DNA of 64,000 nt from Micrococcus sp. 2A (GTDB lineage: Bacteria > Actinomycetota > Actinomycetes > Actinomycetales > Micrococcaceae), in NCBI RefSeq assembly GCF_039519235.1, contig NZ_CP154351.1:496001-560000 (forward strand), given 5' to 3'. Below, piece by piece: positions 10,139 through 20,168 of the stretch. Position numbers and translations under genes: made by a program. The notes beneath the pieces are model-generated. The model searched no databases and was not told the origin of the DNA. It saw nothing but the letters and a program-made list of their open reading frames with translations. Positions within the stretch are counted from its first letter, which is position 1; each line of letters begins with the position of its first letter.

Positions 10139-11094
10139 GCACCGCTGTCACGTCCATCACCGCACCGGAGCAGTCGCGCCGGCCGCGCCGTCGGAAGTCC
10201 GCTCGCGCGACGTCCGAGGCCCGCCTCGGCTGGATGCTCGCCGGCCCGGCGTTCTTCGTCATGCTGTTCGTGGTGCTCTACCCGATCCTGCAGGCGCTCT
10301 ACGACTCGCTGTTCACCTACCGCTTGACGGCGCCGGGGGAGCGGGAGTTCGTGGGGCTCGGCAACTACGGCGTGATCCTCTCCGACCCGGTCTTCTGGCG
10401 GGATCTCGGGATCACTCTGCTGATCACCCTGGTCACCGTGGTGGTGGAGCTGATCCTCGGCTTCCTGCTGGCCCTGGCCATGCACCACGCCATCACGAGC
10501 ACCCGCGGGCTGATCCGCACCATGATCCTGGTGCCCTACGGCATCATCACCGTGGTGTCCGCCTTCGCGTGGTTCTACATGTTCTCCATCGACTCCGGCT
10601 TCATCAACCACTGGTTCGACTGGGTGCCGGGGATCAGCGCGGACCTGAACTGGTTCGCCCAGGGCTCCACGGCGCTGTCCGTGATCATGCTCTCGGAGAT
10701 CTGGAAGACCACGCCGTTCATCTCCCTGCTCCTGCTGGCCGGCCTGGCCCAGGTGCCGGGCGACCTCACCGAGGCAGCCGCCGTGGACGGCGCCTCGTGG
10801 TGGCAGCGCATGCGCCTCGTGATCCTGCCGACCATGAAGGCGTCCATCATGGTGGCCGTGCTGTTCCGCGCGATGGACGCGTTCCGCATCTTCGACTCCA
10901 TCTACATCATGACCAACGGCGCCTACGGCACCGAGGTCCTCTCGCTGCTGGCCTACCGCACCTCCATCGGACGGCTCGAGATCGGCATGGGCTCCGCGAT
11001 CTCCGTGCTCCTGTTCCTGTGCGTGGCGCTGATGGCGTTCATCGCGATGAAGGTCTTCAAGGTGGACCTGGCCGACCGAGGAGGTTCCAAGTGA
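10135..11094 (+). CDS. Sugar ABC transporter permease (MalF/SugA type)
   Basis: Inner-membrane permease of 319 residues with six predicted membrane segments. It starts at GTG 10135, inside the previous stop (GTGA overlap), so the two are translationally coupled. After a basic cytoplasmic leader come FFVMLFVVLYPILQALYDS and the binding-protein-dependent permease EAA loop (EAAAVDGASWWQRMRLVILP, about residues 213-232), which docks onto the ATPase. The C-terminus has the usual LSLLAYRTS segment. Partner permease is at 11091, receptor at 8828, ATPase at 12058. Confidence 0.93.
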   Translation: MSTAVTSITAPEQSRRPRRRKSARATSEARLGWMLAGPAFFVMLFVVLYPILQALYDSLFTYRLTAPGEREFVGLGNYGVILSDPVFWRDLGITLLITLVTVVVELILGFLLALAMHHAITSTRGLIRTMILVPYGIITVVSAFAWFYMFSIDSGFINHWFDWVPGISADLNWFAQGSTALSVIMLSEIWKTTPFISLLLLAGLAQVPGDLTEAAAVDGASWWQRMRLVILPTMKASIMVAVLFRAMDAFRIFDSIYIMTNGAYGTEVLSLLAYRTSIGRLEIGMGSAISVLLFLCVALMAFIAMKVFKVDLADRGGSK

Positions 11095-12020
11095 GCAGCG
11101 CCGTCCCCGTCCCGTCGGTCGAACCCGCCGACCACCCCGAGCTGACCACCGCTCCCGTCGACCGCCACACCCCCGCCCGCCGTCCAGGCGCCGCCCGCCA
11201 GAGCCTGCTGTGGTGGCTCCTCGCCGTGGTGATCGGCGTGTGGTGCCTCTTCCCGCTGTTCTCCATCTTCGCCACGAGCTTCAAGACGCCCGCGGACCTG
11301 GCGAACGGGAAGCTGCTGCCCACGCAGTGGTCCACGGTCAACTACGAGGAGATCTTCGTGGGCGGCTCCCGCGAGCTGTTCCTCACGGCGCTGCGCAACT
11401 CGATCGGCATCACGGTGATCGCCACCCTGATCGCCGTCGTCCTGGCCACGCTGTGCGCCTACGCGATCGCCCGCCTGGACTTCCCGGGCAAGAAGCTCGT
11501 GCTCACCGTGTCACTCATGGTGTCCATGTTCCCCGTGATCTCGCTCGTCACGCCCCTGTTCAACATGTGGCGCACGCTCGGGCTCTACGACACCTGGCTC
11601 GGCCTGATCATCCCCTACCTGTCCCTGACGCTGCCGATCTCCATCTGGACCCTGACCGCGTTCTTCCGGCAGATCCCGTGGGAGCTGGACCAGGCCGCTC
11701 AGGTGGACGGGGCCACGCCGCTCGAGGCCTTCCGCAAGGTGATCGTGCCGCTGGCCGCCCCCGGTGTCTTCACGACGGCGATCATCGCCTTCTTCATCGC
11801 GTGGAACGACTTCGTGTTCGGCATCTCGCTGACCTCCACCGAGGACGCACGCACGGTCCCCGCCGCGCTGGCCTTCTTCACCGGCGCCTCGCAGTTCGAG
11901 TCGCCCACGGGCGCGATCTCCGCGGCCGCCATCATCGTGACCATCCCGATCGTGATCCTGGTGCTGCTCTTCCAGCGCCAGATCGTCGCCGGTCTGACCA
12001 ACGGCGCGGTCAAGGGCTGA
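11091..12020 (+). CDS. Sugar ABC transporter permease (MalG/SugB type)
   Basis: The second permease of the importer, 309 residues, six predicted membrane helices. GTG 11091 overlaps the preceding stop by 4 bases and follows a GAGGAGG ribosome site. A proline-rich cytoplasmic N-terminus (about 40 residues) precedes [19 protein letters not shown]. The EAA loop reads [21 protein letters not shown]. The C-terminus [15 protein letters not shown] is typical of MalG-family proteins. Confidence 0.93.
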   Translation: MSSAVPVPSVEPADHPELTTAPVDRHTPARRPGAARQSLLWWLLAVVIGVWCLFPLFSIFATSFKTPADLANGKLLPTQWSTVNYEEIFVGGSRELFLTALRNSIGITVIATLIAVVLATLCAYAIARLDFPGKKLVLTVSLMVSMFPVISLVTPLFNMWRTLGLYDTWLGLIIPYLSLTLPISIWTLTAFFRQIPWELDQAAQVDGATPLEAFRKVIVPLAAPGVFTTAIIAFFIAWNDFVFGISLTSTEDARTVPAALAFFTGASQFESPTGAISAAAIIVTIPIVILVLLFQRQIVAGLTNGAVKG

Positions 12021-12057
12021 GGCCCGCGAACGAGACCTTCCCGAAAGGACCCACCCC

Positions 12058-13332
12058 ATGGCCTCCATCACCCTGAACCACATCGACAAGACCTACGACG
12101 ACGGCTACCACGCCATCTCGGACGTGAACCTCGACATCGAGGACGGCGAGTTCGTCATCCTCGTGGGCCCCTCCGGCTCCGGCAAGTCCACGCTCCTGCG
12201 CATGATCGTGGGCCTCGAGGACATCACCGACGGTGAGCTGCTGATCGGCGGGCGCCGCGTGAACGAGGCGGCCCCCAAGGACCGCAACCTCGCGATGGTG
12301 TTCCAGAACTACGCGCTCTACCCCCACCTGACGGTGTACGAGAACATCGCGTTCCCGCTGCGCCTCGTCCGCGACGGCAAGCCCTCCGACGAGGAGATCG
12401 ACCGCAAGGTGCGCGACGCCGCCCGCGTCCTCGAGCTGACAGACCACCTGGAGCGCAAGCCGGGCAACCTCTCCGGCGGCCAGCGCCAGCGCGTGGCCAT
12501 GGGCCGCGCGATCGTCCGCGAGGCGGACGCGTTCCTCTTCGACGAGCCGCTCTCCAACCTGGACGCCAAGCTCCGCGGCCAGATGCGCGCGGAGATCTCC
12601 CAGCTGCAGCGTCGCCTGGCCACCACCTCCGTGTACGTGACCCATGACCAGACCGAGGCCATGACGCTCGGCGACCGCGTGGCCGTGCTCAAGAAGGGCG
12701 TGCTCCAGCAGGTCGCCAGCCCGCGCGAGCTCTACGAGCAGCCGCTGAACCTGTTCGTGGCCGGCTTCATCGGCTCGCCGTCCATGAACTTCCTGCCCGC
12801 CTCTCTGCGCTCCGAGGGCGGACGGCACGTGCTGTCCTCCCCGATCGGCGACATCCCGATCCCCGAGGCGAAGGCGCGCGCGGCCGCCGGCCGGGGCCTC
12901 GTCCTCGTGGGCCTGCGCCCTGAGTTCTTCGAGGACGCCTCCCTCGTGGACGAGGACAAGAAGGCGGCGGGCTCCGTGTTCCGGGCCTCCCTCACCCACC
13001 TCGAGTGGCTGGGCCACGAGCAGTACGGCTACATCGAGTTCCAGCCGGACCCCGAGGTCGCGGGCGTGCTCGCAGACCTCGCGAAGGACCTGGACGCGGA
13101 CGAGATGCGCCCCGTCGTCGTGACCACGCTCTCCGCGGAGTCCCTGGCCCGCCCCGGGACGCCCCTGGACCTGTGGGTGGACACCTCCCGCCTGCACCTG
13201 TTCGACCCCGAGTCCGGGGAGAACCTGACCCGGGATCCGGAGGCCGGTGCGGAGCTGACCCGCCGTGCCGCGGACGAGCGCCGCCGGCAGATCGAGCTCG
13301 CCACCCAGCGGGACGCCGCACCGCGAGCCTGA
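12058..13332 (+). CDS. Sugar ABC transporter ATPase (MalK/UgpC/SugC type)
   Basis: Cytoplasmic ATPase of 424 residues powering the importer. Walker [10 protein letters not shown] is near residue 37, the Q-loop is in [12 protein letters not shown], the signature is LSGGQRQR (about 139), Walker B is [12 protein letters not shown] and the switch is THDQ. The C-terminal TOBE/OB region (about 240-380) is characteristic of the MalK subfamily, whose members can serve several sugar permeases. A GAAAGGA ribosome site precedes the ATG, 37 bases after the permease stop. It ends the operon, followed directly by the 13343 palindrome. Confidence 0.94.
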   Translation: MASITLNHIDKTYDDGYHAISDVNLDIEDGEFVILVGPSGSGKSTLLRMIVGLEDITDGELLIGGRRVNEAAPKDRNLAMVFQNYALYPHLTVYENIAFPLRLVRDGKPSDEEIDRKVRDAARVLELTDHLERKPGNLSGGQRQRVAMGRAIVREADAFLFDEPLSNLDAKLRGQMRAEISQLQRRLATTSVYVTHDQTEAMTLGDRVAVLKKGVLQQVASPRELYEQPLNLFVAGFIGSPSMNFLPASLRSEGGRHVLSSPIGDIPIPEAKARAAAGRGLVLVGLRPEFFEDASLVDEDKKAAGSVFRASLTHLEWLGHEQYGYIEFQPDPEVAGVLADLAKDLDADEMRPVVVTTLSAESLARPGTPLDLWVDTSRLHLFDPESGENLTRDPEAGAELTRRAADERRRQIELATQRDAAPRA

Positions 13333-13342
13333 GGCGTCCCTC

Positions 13343-13392
13343 GGAACGCGACGCGGCCCCGACTCGATCGAGTCGGGGCCGCGTCGCGTTCC
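13343..13392. terminator. Perfect 50-bp loopless palindrome, probable bidirectional terminator
   Basis: Two 25-base arms meet with no spacer at ACTCGA|TCGAGT and are perfectly complementary. It lies between the convergent ATPase and carbonic anhydrase genes. There is no T-tract on either side. Confidence 0.75.
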
Positions 13393-13400
13393 GGGGGAGG

Positions 13401-13958
13401 TCAGGGCTGCGTGACGGTCTCCTCCCCGGGCATCTCCTCCGTCACGACCGCGGCGCGGTGGGCGGCGGCCAGCTCGAGGTACGTCGCGGCGTTGGCCTTC
13501 AGTCCCTCGCGCTCCTCGTCGGTGAGGGGGCGGCGCACCGTGGCGGGGACGCCGGCCACGAGGGAGCCCGGCGGCACCTGCGTGCCCTCCAGCACGACGG
13601 CGCCCGCCGCCACGAGGGTGCCCGCCCCGATCACGGCGCCGTTCATCACGGTGGCGGACATGCCGATGAGGCAGTCGTCGCCGACCGTGGCGCCGTGCAC
13701 CACGGCGGCGTGGCCGACGGAGACGCCCGCACCGAGGGTGCAGGGGACGTGCTCGTCCGCGTGGAGGACGACGTTGTCCTGCAGGTTGGTGCGCTCGCCG
13801 ACGCGGATGGGCGCGGAGTCGCCGCGAACGGAGACGCCGTAGAACGCGGAGCAGCGCTCGGCCATCTCCACGTCGCCGGTGATCGCGGCGGTGGGGGCGA
13901 GGAAGACGGTCTCGTGGATGCGGGGCGTGGCGCCCTGGACGGTGAGGATGTGTGCCAT
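13401..13958 (-). CDS. Gamma-class carbonic anhydrase family protein
   Basis: A 185-residue left-handed beta-helix (hexapeptide repeat) protein of the gamma carbonic anhydrase/YrdA/PaaY group. Three histidines fall at the expected metal positions (VVLHADE, SVGHAAVVHG). Hexapeptide turns repeat through NLQDNV, IGMSATV, IGAGTLVAAGAVV and GSLVAGVPA. Members range from true CO2-hydrating enzymes to acyltransferase-like proteins, so activity is not certain. Minus-strand TACGCT ends 6 bases before the ATG, giving a leaderless geometry. It sits between the sugar importer (convergent) and purU (same strand). Confidence 0.9.
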   Translation of the reverse strand: MAHILTVQGATPRIHETVFLAPTAAITGDVEMAERCSAFYGVSVRGDSAPIRVGERTNLQDNVVLHADEHVPCTLGAGVSVGHAAVVHGATVGDDCLIGMSATVMNGAVIGAGTLVAAGAVVLEGTQVPPGSLVAGVPATVRRPLTDEEREGLKANAATYLELAAAHRAAVVTEEMPGEETVTQP

Positions 13959-13964
13959 GCCACG

Positions 13965-13970
13965 AGCGTA
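13965..13970 (-). promoter_or_regulatory. -10 box TACGCT, leaderless promoter of the carbonic anhydrase gene
   Basis: Minus-strand TACGCT with 6 bases before the ATG at 13958. Confidence 0.5.
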
Positions 13971-14013
13971 CGCACGCGGGGCGGCCGCCGTCAGGGGCGC
14001 GTGACGAGCCGCC

Positions 14014-14922
14014 TCACGCGAACACCACCGTCCGCCTCCCGTCCACCAGCACGCGGTGCTCGGCGTGCCAGCGCACGGCCTGGACGAGCGTGGAGCCCTC
14101 CACGTCCCGGCCGCGCTCCACGAAGTCCTCCGCGGTCTGGGCGTGGGTCACGGGCTGGACGGACTGGGCGATGATCGGCCCCTCGTCGAGGTCGGCGGTG
14201 ACGTAGTGGGCCGTGGCGCCGATGATCTTCACGCCGCGCTCGTGCGCCTGGTGGTAGGGCCGCGCCCCCTTGAACGAGGGCAGGAACGAGTGATGGATGT
14301 TGATGGCCATGCCCTCGAGGTCCCGGCACAGCTCGTCCGAGAGGATCTGCATGTAGCGGGCGAGGACCACGAGGTCGATGTCGTGCTCGCGGATCAGCTC
14401 GCGCAGGCGCGCCTCGGCGGCGGCCTTGGTGCAGCGGCTCGCCGGGTCCGTGGAGATCGGCACGTGCACGAAGGGCACGCCGTAGAAGGCGGCGAGGGGC
14501 TGCAGGTCGAGATGGTTCGAGACGACGACGGGCACCTCGATCGGCAGGCTGCCCGCGCGCTGCTGGAACAGCAGGTCGTTGAGCGTGTGCCCGTCCTTCG
14601 AGCACATCACGAGCGTGCGCATGCGGCGGCCCGCGTCCCACAGCCGGGCGCGCACCCCGAACTCGGCGCGCACCGGGGCCAGAGCGGCCTCGACGGCGGA
14701 GCGCGCCTCCGGCGTCGTGAACTGCACCCGCAGGAAGAAGTCGCCCGAGTCGGGGGAGCCGTACTGCTGCGACTCCGTGATGTCCGCGCCGGCGCCCAGC
14801 AGCGCCCCGGACACCGCGTGCACGATCCCCTTGCGGTCCGGGCACGCGACGGTGAGGACGAACGGGTTCTCCCCGGGCGGAGGCTCGAGCGGTGCGGCGG
14901 GGGAGGGCAGGGCGGGGTCCAT
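14014..14922 (-). CDS. purU: Formyltetrahydrofolate deformylase
   Basis: Hydrolyses 10-formyl-THF to THF and formate, balancing the one-carbon pool. 302 residues: an N-terminal ACT domain (about 15-95; VACPDRKGIVHAVSGAL) and a C-terminal formyltransferase domain. The catalytic signature is complete: SNHLDLQPLA, INIHHSFLPSFKGARPYHQA and DLDEGPIIAQ give the Asn-His-Asp set. It ends with the family's HRVLVDGRRTVVF. Minus-strand TAGCAT ends 6 bases before the ATG. The folate enzymes glyA and folD lie 2-4 kb away on the other strand. Confidence 0.95.
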   Translation of the reverse strand: MDPALPSPAAPLEPPPGENPFVLTVACPDRKGIVHAVSGALLGAGADITESQQYGSPDSGDFFLRVQFTTPEARSAVEAALAPVRAEFGVRARLWDAGRRMRTLVMCSKDGHTLNDLLFQQRAGSLPIEVPVVVSNHLDLQPLAAFYGVPFVHVPISTDPASRCTKAAAEARLRELIREHDIDLVVLARYMQILSDELCRDLEGMAINIHHSFLPSFKGARPYHQAHERGVKIIGATAHYVTADLDEGPIIAQSVQPVTHAQTAEDFVERGRDVEGSTLVQAVRWHAEHRVLVDGRRTVVFA

Positions 14923-14928
14923 GCCCCG

Positions 14929-14934
14929 ATGCTA
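14929..14934 (-). promoter_or_regulatory. -10 box TAGCAT, leaderless promoter of purU
   Basis: Minus-strand TAGCAT with 6 bases before the ATG at 14922. Confidence 0.5.
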
Positions 14935-15098
14935 GCCACGCGTCGGTGCCCGTCTGCTTCATGACGGGGCCGCGCATCGTGGCCCCGGGGCGGGTCAGTG
15001 TGACACCCTGAGAGCTGGTCCGCCACACCGCCTCGCCGGTGAGGGTCGGACGGTGGCGCCGGGCTGGCCGGCCGCCCCGAGCTACCGAGGAGTCCCTC

Positions 15099-16664
15099 AT
15101 GACGAATGCCCAGCTGTACTGGATCATCGGGGCGATCATCGTCCTGATCGCCATCGCCCTCCTGATCGCCCTGATGTCCCGCCGCGGGCGCGGTGACGAC
15201 GTCGTGGAGATGCGCCATGAGGAGCCGGTCCGCCCTGCCGCCGCGCGCCCCGAGGCCACCGCGACGACGGTGCGCCCCGCCGGGGACGAGCAGTCCCGCA
15301 CCCGCCTCTCCTCGCTGGACGCGACGGCCGCTCCGGCAGACGACACGGCGACCGCGTCGAAGGCCGACGGCGCCGGCGCGTCTGCCCTCCGCGCCTTCGA
15401 CGCGACCGCGATCGGCGAGAAGGGCGCTGGGACGTCCGCCCCCGCGCCGTCAGCGTCCCTGAAGCCCGCGCCGTCCTTCGGCTCCACCGCCTCGCCGGCC
15501 CCGGTCGAGGCCGCCGAGACCGCCCCCGCCCCGCAGGCCGTCGATCCGCTCGCGGCCGCCGTCGAGGCGCTGCCGGACCAGACTCCCGCCGAGATCGCCG
15601 CCGAGGCCCTCGAGGACGCGGCGCCCGCCGCCGAGACCTCCGCGGTGACGAAGCCCGCGGCCGCCGCCCCGGCCACCGTCGCGCTGCCCGTGACCGAGCG
15701 CACCGACTCCGCGTCCTCGACGTCCGAGGGCACCCTCGGCCTCGGCGCGGCGGGCGTGGCCGGCGGCACCGGCGTCGTGGTGGACGAGAACCAGGGCGGC
15801 GTGGACCTGCCCGAGCCGGCAAAGCCCGCCGAGCCCGTCGTGAAGGCCGAGCCGGCGCAGCCCGCCGTCGCGGTGAAGCCCGCCCCGGCCGTGAAGTCTG
15901 CTGAGACCGCCGCTGCGGACGAGACCATCGCCCCCGCCGTCACGGCCGAGCACGACGCCGAGGACGCCCCGGCCGAGGCGATGGTCCCGCCGGTCCTGGC
16001 GCCGGCCGTCGACCCCGCGCCGACGTCCTCCAGCCAGACGCCCGTCACCCCCGTGGCCGGGCAGGTCCTGCGGGACGAGAAGCAGGGCTCGGCCGCGGGG
16101 ATCTCCGCCGCCGGTGCCGCCGCGGCCTCCGTGAGCGCCGGCGTCGCCGGAGGGACCGGCGTGACCGTGGACGACCAGGTGGCACCGGCTGCCGCCGCCA
16201 CGACCACGACCGCAGCCGCGACCACGCCCCGCGCGTCCGCCCAGGCCCCCGGCCTGATCGGCACCGCGGAGTCGCACCCGACCACGCCCATCCCCGCGGC
16301 GGAGGCCCCGGCCGCTCCGCGCGGTCCCGTCGTGGACGGCACCCCCGGTGTCCCCGGCCGCGTGGCCTTCACCGCCCCGGACCGCCACGACGAGGTCGTC
16401 GCCGTCTCCCCGGACGAGGCCGCGCACGAGTCCGGCATCCTCGGCAGGGCCGCCGAGACCCTCAAGGAGAAGGCGGCCCCGCTCGCCGAGAAGGCCGCCC
16501 CGCTGAAGGACAAGGCCGCCCCCCTCATCGAGAAGGCGGTCCACACCGCCGCCCCGATCGTGGAGAAGGCCGTGGACTCCGCCGTGCCGCTGGCCAAGAA
16601 GGCCGCCTCCACCCTCAAGGACAAGCTGGCCCAGGCGCAGCAGCGCCGCTGGGGCAAGCGCTGA
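15099..16664 (+). CDS. Ala/Pro-rich membrane-anchored protein with C-terminal heptad-type repeats
   Basis: I do not recognise this 521-residue protein. Residues about 6-28 are one strongly hydrophobic helix ([20 protein letters not shown]) followed by RRGRG, so it is membrane-anchored with the bulk probably cytoplasmic. Residues 35-440 are low-complexity Ala/Pro/Thr/Glu. A motif GVAGGTGV(V/T)VD occurs twice, near residues 223 and 349. From about 455 the tail runs in 7-residue units ([28 protein letters not shown]...) that would form an amphipathic helix like LEA/YtxH-type proteins, ending in a basic QRRWGKR. ATG 15099 follows a GAGGAG ribosome site. No enzymatic motif is visible; a structural or stress role is speculation. 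Confidence 0.75.
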   Translation: MTNAQLYWIIGAIIVLIAIALLIALMSRRGRGDDVVEMRHEEPVRPAAARPEATATTVRPAGDEQSRTRLSSLDATAAPADDTATASKADGAGASALRAFDATAIGEKGAGTSAPAPSASLKPAPSFGSTASPAPVEAAETAPAPQAVDPLAAAVEALPDQTPAEIAAEALEDAAPAAETSAVTKPAAAAPATVALPVTERTDSASSTSEGTLGLGAAGVAGGTGVVVDENQGGVDLPEPAKPAEPVVKAEPAQPAVAVKPAPAVKSAETAAADETIAPAVTAEHDAEDAPAEAMVPPVLAPAVDPAPTSSSQTPVTPVAGQVLRDEKQGSAAGISAAGAAAASVSAGVAGGTGVTVDDQVAPAAAATTTTAAATTPRASAQAPGLIGTAESHPTTPIPAAEAPAAPRGPVVDGTPGVPGRVAFTAPDRHDEVVAVSPDEAAHESGILGRAAETLKEKAAPLAEKAAPLKDKAAPLIEKAVHTAAPIVEKAVDSAVPLAKKAASTLKDKLAQAQQRRWGKR

Positions 16665-16693
16665 CCCCGGGGCCGGCGTGCCGGCCCACCCCT

Positions 16694-16735
16694 GAGGCGA
16701 CCCCCGCCACCGGTCACGGTGGCGGGGGTCGCCTC
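16694..16735 (+). terminator. Terminator after the Ala/Pro-rich gene
   Basis: Inverted repeat with 19-bp perfect arms (16694-16712, 16717-16735) and a 4-base loop. Confidence 0.75.
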
Positions 16736-16826
16736 GTCGGGGCGCGTCCGGCCGAGGGCGTCCGGCACCGCCGCGCCTCCGCACGCGTCCGGAGGAGGCG
16801 GAGCCGCGCGGTGTCCGCCGGATCAC

Positions 16827-16832
16827 TAGGAT
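16827..16832 (+). promoter_or_regulatory. -10 box TAGGAT, glyA promoter
   Basis: TAGGAT 53 bases before the glyA GTG. The predicted leader of about 45 bases begins with a hairpin (GGCACCGG / CCGGTGCC), then a GAAGGG ribosome site. No known glycine or folate riboswitch consensus is recognisable. Confidence 0.5.
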
Positions 16833-16885
16833 GGGCGGCACCGGCCCGTTCCGGTGCCCGCTGCCCCCAGTCGAAGGGAAATCCC

Positions 16886-18166
<1,281 letters not shown>

Positions 18167-18262
18167 CATCGGCCACGGGCCGCTGACATGCGCCGCGGGG
18201 CGGTCTCCGGATGCGAGAGACTGTTCCGCGGCGATGTGCATTTCGACGAAGGGGAGCGTGCG

Positions 18263-19168
18263 ATGACCGCGAAGGTGCTGGACGGCAAGGCGACGGCGGC
18301 CGCCATCAAGCAGGAGCTGCGCGGGCGCGTGCAGGCCCTCGCCGAGCGAGGGATCACCCCGGGGCTCGGCACGCTGCTCGTGGGGGAGGACGCCGGCTCG
18401 CAGAAGTACGTGGCCGGCAAGCACCGCGACTGCGCCGAGGTGGGCATCGAGTCCATCCAGAAGGAGCTGCCGGCGGACGCCACCGAGGAGCAGATCCTCG
18501 AGGTCGTGCGGGAGCTGAACGAGGACCCGGCCTGCACCGGGTACATCGTCCAGCTGCCCCTGCCGAAGCACGTGGACACGCAGAAGGTCCTCGAGGCCAT
18601 CGACCCGGACAAAGACGCCGACGGCCTGCACCCCATGAACCTCGGGCGCCTCGTGGCCTCCGTGGGCGGGGAGCTGGACTCGCCGCTGCCGTGCACCCCC
18701 GCCGGGTGCGTCGAGCTGCTGAAGCACCACGGCGTGGAGCTCGCGGGCAAGCACGTCCTCGTGATCGGCCGCGGCGTGACCATCGGCCGTCCCGCGGGAC
18801 TGGTGCTCACGCGCCGCGAGGTCAACGCCACCGTGACGCTGGCCCACACGGGCACCACGAACCTGGACGAGCTGCTGGCGCAGGCCGACGTCGTGATCGC
18901 CGCCGCCGGCTCCGCGCACATGGTGAAGCCCGAGCAGGTGAAGGACGGCGTGATCGTCCTGGACGTGGGCGTCTCCCGCGTGACCGGCGAGGACGGGAGG
19001 AGCCGCGTGCTCGGCGACGTCGACCCGGCCGTGAAGGAGAAGGCGTCCTGGATGGCGCCGAACCCGGGCGGCGTCGGTCCGATGACCCGCGTCATGCTCC
19101 TGGCCAACGTGGTGGAGGCGGCCTCGCGTAGGATCCCTCCCTGTGATCCACACCACTCCCTCCGCTGA
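18263..19168 (+). CDS. folD: Methylenetetrahydrofolate dehydrogenase / methenyl-THF cyclohydrolase
   Basis: Bifunctional enzyme turning the methylene-THF made by GlyA into 10-formyl-THF with NADP+. 301 residues. Signatures: [17 protein letters not shown] with the catalytic Lys, [35 protein letters not shown] and the nucleotide-binding [16 protein letters not shown] 18263 follows AAGGGGAG. Its last 26 bases overlap the ABC ATPase gene at 19143, and that gene's -10 box lies in the folD coding sequence, so folD's C-terminal tail (after LLANVVEAA) is constrained by a promoter. Confidence 0.95.
   Translation: MTAKVLDGKATAAAIKQELRGRVQALAERGITPGLGTLLVGEDAGSQKYVAGKHRDCAEVGIESIQKELPADATEEQILEVVRELNEDPACTGYIVQLPLPKHVDTQKVLEAIDPDKDADGLHPMNLGRLVASVGGELDSPLPCTPAGCVELLKHHGVELAGKHVLVIGRGVTIGRPAGLVLTRREVNATVTLAHTGTTNLDELLAQADVVIAAAGSAHMVKPEQVKDGVIVLDVGVSRVTGEDGRSRVLGDVDPAVKEKASWMAPNPGGVGPMTRVMLLANVVEAASRRIPPCDPHHSLR
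19129..19134 (+). promoter_or_regulatory. -10 box TAGGAT inside folD, leaderless promoter of the ABC exporter
   Basis: TAGGAT with 8 bases before the GTG at 19143, embedded in the folD tail. Confidence 0.5.
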
Positions 19169-20165
19169 CGCGCCCGAGACCGCCGGGCGCCCCGCCCTCA
19201 CGCCCGAAACCGCCGCCCCCGTCATCCGCGCGCGCGGCCTGCGCAAGCAGTACGGCGAGTTCCATGCCGTGAAGGGCATCGACCTGGACGTGCGCCCCGG
19301 GGAGTGCTTCGGCCTGCTCGGCCCCAACGGCGCGGGCAAGTCCACCACCATGCGCATGCTCGCCGGCACGTCGCAGCGCACGGCGGGCGAGCTGAGCATC
19401 ATGGGCATCGACCCGGAGGACGACGGCCCCGCCGTCCGTGCGCACCTGGGCGTGGTGCCCCAGCAGGACAACCTCGACGAGGAGCTCACGGCGCGGGAGA
19501 ACATCCTCATCTACGGCCGCTACTTCGGCCTGCCGTACTCCTACCTCAAGCCCAAGGCGCAGGAGCTGCTCGAGTTCGCCCAGCTCACCGAGAAGGCCGA
19601 CGCCAAGGTCGCCGACCTCTCCGGCGGCATGAAGCGCCGCCTCGTGATCGCCCGGGCGCTCGTCAACGAGCCGGCCCTGTTCCTCCTGGACGAGCCCACC
19701 ACGGGCCTGGACCCCCAGGCCCGCCACACCCTGTGGGACCGCCTCTACCGGCTCAAGGAGCGTGGCACCACCCTCCTGCTCACCACGCACTACATGGACG
19801 AGGCGGAGCAGCTGTGCGACCGGCTCGTGGTGGTGGACGCGGGCGAGATCATGGCCGCCGGCACGCCCGCGGAGCTCATCCGCGAGCACGCCTCCCGCGA
19901 GGTCCTGGAGGCCCGCTTCGGCACGGACCGCAACGAGGCCGCCGCCCGCACCCTGCAAGCCCATGTGGGCGACGGCGTCGTGCACCGCGTGGAGGTCCTG
20001 CCCGACCGCGTCCTCCTCTACGCCGAGCGCGCGGACGACCTCCAGCACGCGCTCCAGCGACTCGTCGACGACGGTGCCGTGCCCGCCCCCGCCACCACCC
20101 TCACCCGCCGCGCGAGCCTCGAGGACGTGTTCCTCATCCTCACCGGCCGCACCCTGGTGGACTGA
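19143..20165 (+). CDS. ABC exporter ATPase, DrrA/NodI type
   Basis: ATPase of 340 residues for a drug- or polysaccharide-type ABC-2 exporter. Walker [10 protein letters not shown] is near residue 61, followed by the Q-loop ([12 protein letters not shown]), signature LSGGMKRR, Walker [15 protein letters not shown] and switch [13 protein letters not shown]. The C-terminal extension (about 240-340) is typical of DrrA-like proteins. It uses GTG 19143, overlapping folD by 26 bases. The permease follows after 3 bases, so they form one operon. The substrate cannot be told from sequence. Confidence 0.92.
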   Translation: MIHTTPSADAPETAGRPALTPETAAPVIRARGLRKQYGEFHAVKGIDLDVRPGECFGLLGPNGAGKSTTMRMLAGTSQRTAGELSIMGIDPEDDGPAVRAHLGVVPQQDNLDEELTARENILIYGRYFGLPYSYLKPKAQELLEFAQLTEKADAKVADLSGGMKRRLVIARALVNEPALFLLDEPTTGLDPQARHTLWDRLYRLKERGTTLLLTTHYMDEAEQLCDRLVVVDAGEIMAAGTPAELIREHASREVLEARFGTDRNEAAARTLQAHVGDGVVHRVEVLPDRVLLYAERADDLQHALQRLVDDGAVPAPATTLTRRASLEDVFLILTGRTLVD

Positions 20166-20168
20166 GCC

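Noticed and set aside
16833..16885. Riboswitch in the glyA leader
   Set aside because: Only a simple hairpin is visible; the leader is too short for glycine or THF riboswitch cores.
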